A stretch of 19,187 bases of DNA from an uncultured Victivallales bacterium (GTDB lineage Bacteria > Verrucomicrobiota > Lentisphaeria > Victivallales > UBA1829). Shown here in pieces: positions 1 through 7,718 of the stretch. The DNA lies in NCBI GenBank assembly GCA_934661375.1, contig CAKUJH010000048.1, forward strand, positions 1 through 19,187, read 5' to 3'. The position numbers and the translations under genes were made by a program. Numbering within the stretch: the first letter of the stretch is position 1; the number at the start of each line of letters is the position of its first letter. The notes under the pieces were generated by a model, which did no database searches, was not told the origin of the DNA, and worked only from the letters and a program-made list of their open reading frames with translations.

Positions 1-198
1 TTTTGTTTTCAGGGAAGGTTAATAAAGCAGTTCGGAGAACTTATCACATTTTTTTGCCAATTCAAGAGCCTCCTCGCACTGGCTCCCTTTGCGATTTTAC
101 AGAAAATTCGTTACACAGACCGTTTTCGGAAGAACGGAAAGTGCATTTACTCTTTCCATCGGCACGGCACAAAATTCGGAATTTTTTCTTTTCTACTC

Positions 199-227
199 TT
201 GAAATTTATTCTATCGTGAAGTAAATT
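199..227 (+). promoter_or_regulatory. Putative promoter of the GntR regulator gene
   Basis: TTGAAA at 199-204 is followed after 17 bases by TAAATT at 222-227, within an AT-rich stretch that continues to the start codon at 269. The -35 box has five of six consensus bases and the spacing is ideal; the -10 box is weaker. A similar TTGAAA box precedes the LacI gene and the HTH gene in this window. No transcription start data are available. Confidence 0.45.
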
Positions 228-231
228 ATAG

Positions 232-253
232 CAAACCACAATATCAAACCACA
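232..253 (+). repeat. Direct repeat CAAACCACA between promoter and regulator start
   Basis: The nonamer CAAACCACA occurs at 232-240 and again at 245-253, a 13-base period, just downstream of the putative -10 box and before the regulator start. A direct repeat here could be an autoregulatory operator, but GntR operators are usually inverted repeats, so this is only suggestive. Confidence 0.3.
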
Positions 254-268
254 TAAAAAATTTGGAAT

Positions 269-1360
269 ATGCGGTCGAGGAAAGATCAGACAAAGACGGA
301 ATTCGTCGTCAATACTTTGCGGGATGGCATCCTTCACGGTCAATTCCCGGACGGCAGTCTGCCCTCGAAACTTGAACTGGCTGAACATTTCAAGGTCAGT
401 CACCGGACTATCGACTCGGCTTTGAAACTGCTTCGCACAGAAGGACTGATCCGCGGAGTAAGAGGAACCGGAATCTTCATCAATCAACAGATGTCCGACG
501 TTTCCAATCTGACGCACCGGCTGATTCTGATGGTTCTGCCCAAAGATACTTACCATGAAAGCGAACCCTATTCCTCGCTCCGTGCCGAAGTGTTCCGCAA
601 TGGACTGTTCCCGATCAATCTGGCGCTGCTGAGCGGACCCGATGAAGAAACAACGCTTTTTGAACGCGCCAGTCTGACGCAACTGCTCCGGGCTCCGATC
701 CGCGGAGTGGTTTACAGCGGACGAAGCTACTGGCGGGCGCCGTTCCTGGATTCCTGGAAAAATCTCCGTTCCGTAGGTCTGGTTCACTTCGACGCGGAAG
801 GAGAAGCTCCGGGAAGCACCGTTCTGATTGATTTTGAATCCGGCGGCTACAAAATGGCGCAGCACATGATCGAGAAAGGCTGCAAAAAACTGCTGGTCTT
901 TTACGGCAGAATCAGCGCCGACGTCCCGAAATCCGAAGAGTACTGGAGACGGCATCCGAGCCGCTGTCTCCTCCGCGGTGCGGCGCGCGCGGCGGCAGAA
1001 GCAGGAATTTGTCCGCCGGAGCTGGTCTATCAGACTGAAACCGCGGATCCGCCCCGGCTGGTCGAACCGGAGGAATTCCGGTATATCAAAGCGTATGACG
1101 GCATACTCTGCGGTTCAGACGGTCTGGCGTACAGTGTCATCAAACTGGCGGAGCAATCCGGCATGAAGGTGCCGGAAGATCTTATGGTTGCCGGTGTCCT
1201 GAACACTGTCTGGAGTTCTCTTTTCGATTATCAGATTTCCACCATAGACCAGAATCCGGCGGAATTGAGCAGACATGTGGTAAGGATTCTCGAAGAAGGC
1301 GGCAGACAGAATGTCATGATTGAACCTGATCTGATTCTGAGAAGCAGTACGGCACGTTGA
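269..1360 (+). CDS. GntR-type transcriptional regulator with LacI-like sensor domain
   Basis: This is a cytoplasmic DNA-binding regulator that probably senses a sugar from the glycan handled by the downstream genes. Residues about 7-73 form a GntR winged helix: a helix starting near TEFVVNTLRDGIL, then LPSKLELAEHF, VSHRTIDSALKLL and the wing RGVRGTGIF. Residues about 84-360 resemble the periplasmic-binding-protein fold of LacI/PurR regulators, including the typical 'IDFESGGYKMAQHMIEKG' segment and a late 'GILCGSDGLAYSVIKLAEQ' segment. The arrangement is that of AraR-like proteins (GntR head, LacI-type body), and 363 residues is normal for the type. The ATG at 269 gives the full winged helix but has only a weak upstream TTTGGA. 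The pseudopilin gene follows 31 bases downstream, so the regulator is probably the first gene of the operon and may control itself. The effector is unknown. Confidence 0.88.
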   Translation: MRSRKDQTKTEFVVNTLRDGILHGQFPDGSLPSKLELAEHFKVSHRTIDSALKLLRTEGLIRGVRGTGIFINQQMSDVSNLTHRLILMVLPKDTYHESEPYSSLRAEVFRNGLFPINLALLSGPDEETTLFERASLTQLLRAPIRGVVYSGRSYWRAPFLDSWKNLRSVGLVHFDAEGEAPGSTVLIDFESGGYKMAQHMIEKGCKKLLVFYGRISADVPKSEEYWRRHPSRCLLRGAARAAAEAGICPPELVYQTETADPPRLVEPEEFRYIKAYDGILCGSDGLAYSVIKLAEQSGMKVPEDLMVAGVLNTVWSSLFDYQISTIDQNPAELSRHVVRILEEGGRQNVMIEPDLILRSSTAR

Positions 1361-1391
1361 AAAATATAAAATGAAAAGAAGGAAAAACACG

Positions 1392-2150
1392 ATGAAAAAT
1401 CTGAATTCAGCTGTAAGGCAAATGTTTTTCAGAGTCCGCAGAAAAACAAAAGCATTCACTCTTATCGAACTCCTGGTCGTAATATCAATCATCGCCATTC
1501 TGGCGGGAATGCTTCTGCCCGCATTGAACCGGGCAAAACGGTCCGCACAGGGAATAGCCTGCCGTTCCAATCTGAAAACCGCCGGAACCGCAATTCTGCT
1601 TTACAGAGACTCCTACAATGACTATGTTCTGCCGCTCCATTGCGGCAATGCCGGAGTCTACGGGGAATATTCCCAGAAAATGTGGATGCAGTTTCTCGGA
1701 ATGCTGGGAATCGTCTATCCTGAAAATCTGAAAAACGGCACCCGCTATATGGCGCCGTATATGTGTCCGGCGGTAAGAAAAGAAAAATTCAACAATACGG
1801 ATATGGCATTCTATCATTATGCCGTCAATCACAAAAAAATTCCGACGATCCCGACCATCGACAATTGGAAGAACCTGAAAAAATTCAGTGAAATCAAAAA
1901 TCATTCCCGCATCTTCTACATGCTGGAGACACGAAACAACCCCGCCGGGTCCAATCCGGACGGCTTCAACCTGGCTTACAATCTTGGAAATGATCCTTTC
2001 CCGACCACCGCCACCAGTGCATGGTTCGACATAAGCAGACACGGCAAGTTCAACACGCTGTTCTTCGACGGTCATGTCAACGGGCTTTCCGCCAACGATA
2101 TTGATGCGCCGGGAACTTCGGCAAAATCCTTCTTCTGGCGGGGGGAATGA
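1392..2150 (+). CDS. Pseudopilin-like protein (prepilin-type N-terminal domain)
   Basis: This is a type II secretion/type IV pilus-like pseudopilin of the expanded PVC group. After a basic leader comes FTLIELLVVISIIAILAGML, the classical prepilin peptidase recognition and hydrophobic helix with Glu at +5. The -1 residue is Ala (TKA-F), not the usual Gly. The C-terminus has the processing-associated motif family usually written H-X9-DG; here it reads RHGKFNTLFFDGHV, one residue shorter (H-X8-DG). The ATG at 1392 is preferred over 1371 because AAGGA lies 8 bases upstream, whereas 1371 has no binding site; this gives 252 residues. The last bases overlap the next start as ATGA. The function is unknown: it may help display or export the neighbouring secreted enzymes, which is inference from repeated genomic association. 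It is not a housekeeping pilin by context. Confidence 0.85.
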   Translation: MKNLNSAVRQMFFRVRRKTKAFTLIELLVVISIIAILAGMLLPALNRAKRSAQGIACRSNLKTAGTAILLYRDSYNDYVLPLHCGNAGVYGEYSQKMWMQFLGMLGIVYPENLKNGTRYMAPYMCPAVRKEKFNNTDMAFYHYAVNHKKIPTIPTIDNWKNLKKFSEIKNHSRIFYMLETRNNPAGSNPDGFNLAYNLGNDPFPTTATSAWFDISRHGKFNTLFFDGHVNGLSANDIDAPGTSAKSFFWRGE

Positions 2151-2899
2151 TGATACGCTGTCTCATTCTGCTCTTTTTTCTGCTGCCCGTCTGTGCGGCT
2201 GAACGCTTTCCGCTGTTCAGCGAGGATCTGTCATTCTATCAGGGTTTTGAAGACAGCATCGACGCCGACCTGAGCGCCGGCAGGGAGAAACCGGTCTGGA
2301 AAGCGGGGACGCCGCGCTTTGAATCCGGTCTGCGCGGCAGGGCGCTGTTCTGCGGAAAGGGCGGCGCAAAGCTGCGTTACCAGCGGAAAGACAATCTGAA
2401 TTTCGACCGTCCCGGAACCATTGTCTTCTTCTACCGCCCCTTGAACTGGGAGACGGAAAAGAATCTCCCGCGCCTGTTTTTCTGGGCGATAGAATCGGGG
2501 AAAGGTTACATCGGGCTTCAGGGCGCGAACGATCCGAAAAACATCTGCATGTGTGAACGCGGATTTCACCTGATGCTTCTGTTCGGGAAACGGCTGCCCG
2601 TGAAAGTCTATCCGACGCCTCCGACCGGAAAAAAGGGCTGTTCCGGCTGGCACATGCTGGCGTTCTCCTGGGCGGGAGACCAGTTGTTCGTCAAATGGGA
2701 TGATCAGCCCTCCAAGGTTTTCGCCAACGGCATGGCGCTGACAGACGGCGACTTCCCGGAGAACAGTTTCTCCGTCGGTTCGGATTCACATTGGAATTAT
2801 CTGCTGGACGACTTCATGGTCTACGCCCGCAGAATCACGGATGAAGAACTCAATCAATTATATCAGGCAAATATGAAAACAGGAAAGGCACAGAAATGA
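2147..2899 (+). CDS. Secreted LamG/concanavalin A-like domain protein
   Basis: A signal peptide (MMIRCLILLFFLLPVCAA) precedes a single beta-sandwich domain of about 225 residues. LamG-like landmarks are visible: 'FYQGFEDSIDADL' at the start, 'RPGTIVFFYRPLNW' in the middle, 'GWHMLAFSW' with 'KWDDQPSK', and the typical ending 'DDFMVYARRITDEELNQLY'. Such domains bind glycans or act as structural modules. There is no catalytic domain, so this is probably a binding partner of the next protein. It overlaps the previous and next genes by four bases each (ATGA), implying tight translational coupling. The start could be 2147 or 2150 (two adjacent ATGs after a G-run). The same module is fused to the hydrolase in the minus-strand protein at 10874-14722. 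Confidence 0.8.
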   Translation: MMIRCLILLFFLLPVCAAERFPLFSEDLSFYQGFEDSIDADLSAGREKPVWKAGTPRFESGLRGRALFCGKGGAKLRYQRKDNLNFDRPGTIVFFYRPLNWETEKNLPRLFFWAIESGKGYIGLQGANDPKNICMCERGFHLMLLFGKRLPVKVYPTPPTGKKGCSGWHMLAFSWAGDQLFVKWDDQPSKVFANGMALTDGDFPENSFSVGSDSHWNYLLDDFMVYARRITDEELNQLYQANMKTGKAQK

Positions 2900-5800
2900 A
2901 AAAATTGCTGACAGCGTTGTTTTCCGCCCTCCTCTTCTGCTGTGCGGCGGCGCCGGAACAGATGAAGGCGAGTCTGCCGGAAATGAAGCGCAGACCGGTC
3001 ATGGACGGAACGCTCTCCGCCGGAGAATGGAAAGACGGAATTCAGGTCTACGGACTGGTAAGACACAATTCCCCGTATCTCGCCAGCCGTCAGGGAACAC
3101 TGTTTTTCGGAATGGACAAAGAGTATTTCTACTTTGCCGCGAAAACCGAACTGCCTCCAGAAGACGTGCCGCTCCTGAACAAAGTGAAAAAACGGGACGG
3201 TGCAGTCTATCTGGATGACAATGTGGAAGTTGTGATCTGCCCGCCGGACGAGAAATTCGTTTTCCAGCTGATTGTCAACCCCTCCGGAGTTCTTTTCGAC
3301 AGAAAATACCCGGTTGTCTACGGCAGCACAACGGCGACGGATTACAAGCCGTGGGATCCCGCTGTTGAGTTCAAATCAAAACTTGAAAACGGGTTCTGGA
3401 TCCTGGAAGCGCGGATTCCGCTGAAAGAATTCGGATTCACGGGAACTCCGCATCCCGGCGATGTATGGAAAGTTCTCGCCGGACGTTCCTGGCAATATCC
3501 TGCGGAACAGACCACGCTGAAAAAGACACTTCTGTTCAGCAACCCGGAGGAAATGGCGTTGTTCCAGTGGAATCCCGATACGCCGCATGTCTCTTTCACC
3601 GGACTGGGAAAAGACGCCGCGAAAGGCGATTTCCGCATTGAATTCACCGTAACCAATCCGTCTGCGGAACCAAGAGAAATTCAGCACAGCATCTCAGTGG
3701 TTTCCGACGCTGCGCCGCGTTCGCTGGATTCCACGCTGACCGTTCCGCCCGGAAACACCGTGCCGGTTGTTCTTGAATTCTCGGAAAAAACAAATGTGAT
3801 CCGCACCTTGTCCGCCGCGTTCAAGGACATGAAAACGGAGAAAACACTGTATGAAAGAACCTTCATCTACGATCCTGCGCTGAAAACCCGCTGGGTCACT
3901 CCGAATCAGAAACGCTCCGCCGAACTGGAAATCGGCGTGTATCCCTATTACAGAAAAGTCCGCGCCCGCTTCGGCAATCCGGTGGAACAGGTCTCCGGCG
4001 GGCAAAGCGGAATTTTCCGGATTCAAACCAAAAACGGAAAAACAGTCGCGGAACAGAACGGGAAGAAAACCGCTTACGGATTTGAAACAGAATTTGTCTT
4101 CGAACCTCACGCCGGCGAATACCAGCTTTCCGCAGAGCTGACCGATGCTAACGGGAAAAAAGTAACAAAGAGCCGTTCCTTCCTGATCGAAAAGTTCCCG
4201 TGGGAACACAACAGTATCGGGTGTGAACGGATCATCATTCCGCCGTTCAAGGCAATCACCTGTCCGACGGAAAGAAGTGCAGAGGCAACGCTTACCGGTT
4301 ATCGTTTCCGCGACGGATTTTTCGACCGGGTTACAGCCGCAGATACGGAAAACATTCTTGCCGCCCCCATCCATCTGTCCATCAACGGGGAAACTGTCAA
4401 GGAAACTTCTTTCCGCTTTACGGAGCAGAGTCCCGACCGGGTCGGCACGGAATCCGGGCTTCGTTGGAACGGCGGAACCGTGCAGGTCAAAGGCGTCATG
4501 GATTACGACGGCTTCTACCGTTTCACCATGTCGTTCCGTCCAGACGGCAGGCAGAAAATCCATTCCGCGGTTCTGACGGTTCCGCTGAAGAAAGAATATG
4601 CGAAACTGATTCATTCGCTCTGCAACCGGATGAAATACAATGATGCGAAATTTCTGCCGGAAAAAGACGGCGTAATCTGGCGCAGTTCGCAGTCGGCAAA
4701 AACGCCCCAGCTCTCCGGCAGTTTTCGTCCGTACGTCTGGATTGGACAGCTGGAAAAAGGAATCGCCTGGATGTCTGAAAGCGACCGGGACTGGTCTCTG
4801 GATCCCGCCGGTGATGCGCTGGAAGTTGTCGCTCTGCCGGATCGCACGGAACTGCGGATTCATCTGGTCAACCTGCCGACAGAATGGAAAAAGGAGTTCA
4901 CACTGGAACAGGCGTTTCAGGCGACGCCCGTCAAACCGCAGCCGGATTACCGCAGAAAACTGCTGGAACGCACCACCTTTCCGAACGGCTGGAATCTCTG
5001 CACTTTCGCGGGTTCTTCGTGCTGGGGTTCATGGGGATCAACCTTCTTCTTCCCGCTCGGCAAGGACTACTCCTTCGTAAACTATCTGGCGGCAAAGAAG
5101 TTCACGCCGGAATCGGAGAAACAGATCGTCTCCGGCTTCGTGAAACGTCACGGCGGAGGATTCAGCGAAGCACAGAAAAGCTTCCTGAAAAGACACCTGG
5201 AACGCGGGATCATGTATGCCAAACAGGCAAAATACAAGGTTCCTTATCTGAATTCCCGTTTCTCACATCTGGATTGGCAGGAATACCAGACCTATATGGA
5301 CGAATGGTGGTGTTCTGATTACCGCGCGGGCAATGCGGACGACTACAACAATACGCCGGTCAAAAGCTATCAGGACATGGCACTCCATTACCTGCGCCGG
5401 CTGGTCCGCGAAGGCATGGACGGGATTTACTACGACAATATCCGCGACTGGAGCAATCCGAACCCCGTCACCGGCCCCGCATGGCGCCGCAGAGACGGGC
5501 AGATGCAGCCTTACTTCGACATCTTCGCCCTGCGTGAATTTGTCCGCCGGACCGCCGTCATGCTCTATCAGGAAAAGAAGACTTTCCCCGACGGCCGCCC
5601 CGTCCTGACTCTGCACATGACCAACACCAATCTTGTTCCGGTACTGGCATTCGGAACCATTGCGCTGGACCTCGAAGCAGAATACGGCAGCAAAGACTTT
5701 CAGGACCGTTTTTCCGAAGGATATCTCCAGAGCTGCACACTGGGTCTTCAGACCGGTGTCATTCCGGAAATTCTCGTTCAGATCACGGGAAAGAACAGAG

Positions 5801-6201
5801 AGTTCGTGACCCGCACCTTCCTTGCCGTCACACTCGCGTATGACCTGCCGTTTGTCATGAACGGCGGCGGACTCACGGGAGAGTGGTCCAATGTCTGGCG
5901 CAAACTCTACCAGTGGGGTTACTCCACACCGGAGGTGAAAGTCGCGCCCTGCTGGGATCCCGCAACGCTGAAATCAGACAGAAGCGACTGGCGGATCACG
6001 ACTTACCGCAAAGGGAAGGAGATGGTCGCGGCAGTAAGCAATTTCGGAGACACGGCGGAAGGAACCCTTGATCTTTCCGGTATTCAGGCAGTCCGGGCGG
6101 TCGACTGGGAAAGCGGCAGGGAACTGCCGGTAAACCGCGGCTCACTGTCCCTGAAACTTCAGAAACATGATTTCAAACTGATTCATATTGCAACCAAATA
6201 A
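2896..6201 (+). CDS. Secreted CBM9-like + DUF6067/GH123-like glycoside hydrolase candidate
   Basis: This large exported protein (1101 residues) probably binds and cleaves a glycan outside the cytoplasm. A signal peptide (about 1-19, LLTALFSALLFCCAAA) is followed by a family-9-like carbohydrate-binding domain at about 35-225 (MDGTLSAGEWKDG; LDDNVEVVICPP). After a beta-rich region come landmarks of DUF6067/GH123-like proteins: 'EKGIAWMSESDRDWSLD' at about 620-636 and a TIM-barrel-like half containing 'GMDGIYYDNIRDW' (D847) and 'LDLEAEYGS'. D847 and nearby acidic residues are candidate catalytic positions, but the catalytic pair is not established for this group from sequence alone. The C-terminus ends in a small beta domain. 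AGGAAAGG precedes the ATG at 2896, which overlaps the LamG gene's stop. Family assignment is from remembered motifs; activity and substrate are unproven. Confidence 0.8.
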   Translation: MKKLLTALFSALLFCCAAAPEQMKASLPEMKRRPVMDGTLSAGEWKDGIQVYGLVRHNSPYLASRQGTLFFGMDKEYFYFAAKTELPPEDVPLLNKVKKRDGAVYLDDNVEVVICPPDEKFVFQLIVNPSGVLFDRKYPVVYGSTTATDYKPWDPAVEFKSKLENGFWILEARIPLKEFGFTGTPHPGDVWKVLAGRSWQYPAEQTTLKKTLLFSNPEEMALFQWNPDTPHVSFTGLGKDAAKGDFRIEFTVTNPSAEPREIQHSISVVSDAAPRSLDSTLTVPPGNTVPVVLEFSEKTNVIRTLSAAFKDMKTEKTLYERTFIYDPALKTRWVTPNQKRSAELEIGVYPYYRKVRARFGNPVEQVSGGQSGIFRIQTKNGKTVAEQNGKKTAYGFETEFVFEPHAGEYQLSAELTDANGKKVTKSRSFLIEKFPWEHNSIGCERIIIPPFKAITCPTERSAEATLTGYRFRDGFFDRVTAADTENILAAPIHLSINGETVKETSFRFTEQSPDRVGTESGLRWNGGTVQVKGVMDYDGFYRFTMSFRPDGRQKIHSAVLTVPLKKEYAKLIHSLCNRMKYNDAKFLPEKDGVIWRSSQSAKTPQLSGSFRPYVWIGQLEKGIAWMSESDRDWSLDPAGDALEVVALPDRTELRIHLVNLPTEWKKEFTLEQAFQATPVKPQPDYRRKLLERTTFPNGWNLCTFAGSSCWGSWGSTFFFPLGKDYSFVNYLAAKKFTPESEKQIVSGFVKRHGGGFSEAQKSFLKRHLERGIMYAKQAKYKVPYLNSRFSHLDWQEYQTYMDEWWCSDYRAGNADDYNNTPVKSYQDMALHYLRRLVREGMDGIYYDNIRDWSNPNPVTGPAWRRRDGQMQPYFDIFALREFVRRTAVMLYQEKKTFPDGRPVLTLHMTNTNLVPVLAFGTIALDLEAEYGSKDFQDRFSEGYLQSCTLGLQTGVIPEILVQITGKNREFVTRTFLAVTLAYDLPFVMNGGGLTGEWSNVWRKLYQWGYSTPEVKVAPCWDPATLKSDRSDWRITTYRKGKEMVAAVSNFGDTAEGTLDLSGIQAVRAVDWESGRELPVNRGSLSLKLQKHDFKLIHIATK

Positions 6202-6218
6202 TGGAAAGGACAAACGCA

Positions 6219-7715
6219 ATGAAATGGTCTCTCATCACGCTCGCCGCCTGTGCCGTTTTCGGTGTTCAGGCAGACAACATCGTATTGAAAAATGACAATT
6301 TCCAGCGTCAGCTGTACGGCTGGAACACCCCGTCCTACTGGGCGGGGAAAACGACGCAGGTCGAAGAAAACGGCAAAAAATATCTTCAGCTGGAATCCGG
6401 CACACGCGGCACTGAAGTATTCGGACGCGCGCTCGGATACGGCAAACAGATCGACTACTTTGCCGGCACGACGATTCAGATTCAGCTGCGGGCAAAAGGC
6501 AGCGGCAAAATCACCGCCGGTGTTCTTGCCTATGGATTCGATTCGGGAACTCCCGTTTACCTCCCCGGCGGGGAAAAACAGCTGACGGACGCCTTCGAGA
6601 CCCTCGATTTCAAACTGGTCATCCCCTCCCGCTGCCGCCAGATTCTGCCTTATCTGCAGATCAGCGGCGCCGGCAAGCTGATCGCGGAATGGTACAAGAT
6701 GGAAGCCGTATCCGAAAAAGGCGCGTCCATCACAGCGAAAACACCGATGCAGATCACCAAGTCCGCGGATCAGATTGCACCCGTAACGTTCCAATCCAAT
6801 CTCCCTTCGCAGAAAATCACAATCTGCCGGAAGAACGATAAAAACGTAACGGAAAAGACCGTCGTCTCCAGCGCGGACGGCACAATCACGGTTCAGCCGG
6901 AAAAACAGGGAAAAGGTCTCATCGAACTCTCCGCCTCGGCAAAAGGTGTCCATGCCTCCGCCTATATCGATGTGGAAAATCCGGCAGAATATGATAAAAC
7001 CGATGCCGCTGCGAAAAAAGTGAAACTGCCTGCGAAGCTGAATATCCTCGTCATCGGCGACAGTCTCTCCGACTTCTACCGGGGACAGAACTACCTCGAC
7101 CGTCTTTCCTTCTGGCTGAACAAATACAACCCGGATAAAGTAACCGTCAGGAACGCGGGAGTCGGAGGCGATTACGTGCAGCGTGTGGAAGAACGTCTCG
7201 CCGGCACCGTCCCCGGCGCAAGACACGCCTACCGGCAGAATATGTATGACGATCTTTTCGCACAGTCCTACGACCTGATCTTCATCTTCCTCGGACAGAA
7301 CGACACCCGTTCGCTCCGGACCCAGGAATTCGAAAAGCCGCTCATGTCCCCGGAACAGCAGGAAAAAGGGCTCCGCAGCATCCTTGACTTCATCGGCAAA
7401 CGCTCCAAAGCCAGAATCATTCTGATTTCGCCCTCGCCGTCGTATGCAAAACTTTTTGAAGCCCGTTCCGCGAAAATGGCGCCCGGCGCGGAAATGGTGA
7501 TGTTCGGCAAAAAGGAACTGGTCGATCAGTATGACGCAGTCAACCGGAAACTCTGCAAAGAGCTGAATCTGGACTATGTCGACATCCTGACGCCGATGCG
7601 CGGAGTAAAAGACCTGAAATCGCTCTATGTTTCGGACGGCGTCCATCTGAGCCCAGAAGGCGGCAGGCTGATCGCAGATGAGCTTTTGAATTATTTTGCA
7701 GAGAAATACCGCTGA
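6219..7715 (+). CDS. Secreted SGNH/GDSL-type hydrolase with N-terminal beta domain
   Basis: This is a predicted exported esterase, perhaps removing acetyl or other acyl groups from the glycan attacked by its neighbour. From the start at 6219 the signal peptide is MKWSLITLAACAVFGVQA. Residues about 20-165 look like a jelly-roll carbohydrate-binding domain, followed by an Ig-like spacer to about 255. The SGNH domain fills the rest, with all four blocks: GDSLSD (Ser282), NAGVGGDYV (Gly), LGQND (Asn361) and DGVHLSPEG (Asp473, His476). An upstream in-frame ATG at 6201 overlaps the previous stop (TAATG), but 6219 is preferred: AAAGGA lies 8 bases before it and it places the signal peptide at the very N-terminus. 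The active-site set is complete, so it is likely active; the acyl substrate is not predictable. Confidence 0.85.
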   Translation: MKWSLITLAACAVFGVQADNIVLKNDNFQRQLYGWNTPSYWAGKTTQVEENGKKYLQLESGTRGTEVFGRALGYGKQIDYFAGTTIQIQLRAKGSGKITAGVLAYGFDSGTPVYLPGGEKQLTDAFETLDFKLVIPSRCRQILPYLQISGAGKLIAEWYKMEAVSEKGASITAKTPMQITKSADQIAPVTFQSNLPSQKITICRKNDKNVTEKTVVSSADGTITVQPEKQGKGLIELSASAKGVHASAYIDVENPAEYDKTDAAAKKVKLPAKLNILVIGDSLSDFYRGQNYLDRLSFWLNKYNPDKVTVRNAGVGGDYVQRVEERLAGTVPGARHAYRQNMYDDLFAQSYDLIFIFLGQNDTRSLRTQEFEKPLMSPEQQEKGLRSILDFIGKRSKARIILISPSPSYAKLFEARSAKMAPGAEMVMFGKKELVDQYDAVNRKLCKELNLDYVDILTPMRGVKDLKSLYVSDGVHLSPEGGRLIADELLNYFAEKYR

Positions 7716-7718
7716 CCC

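Larger units (their letters stand above)
1..268. other. Upstream noncoding region, no supported gene
   Basis: No gene is supported here. The only open frame (3-224) lacks a ribosome binding site and has a low-complexity, basic, aromatic composition. Two small symmetric motifs are visible: AGTTC-N3-GAACT at 29-41, and a short hairpin at 120-137 with arms CCGTT/AACGG and a CGGA loop. Neither is followed by a T-run, so neither reads as a terminator. The 3' part from about 199 carries the likely promoter of the first gene. Confidence 0.5.

Noticed and set aside
3..224. Open frame of 73 codons at the window start
   Set aside because: No ribosome binding site, unusual composition, and it overlaps the promoter region of the GntR gene.
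3694..4863. Open frame of 389 codons on the minus strand inside the forward hydrolase gene
   Set aside because: Same pattern of shadow composition, and the forward frame shows clear family motifs.
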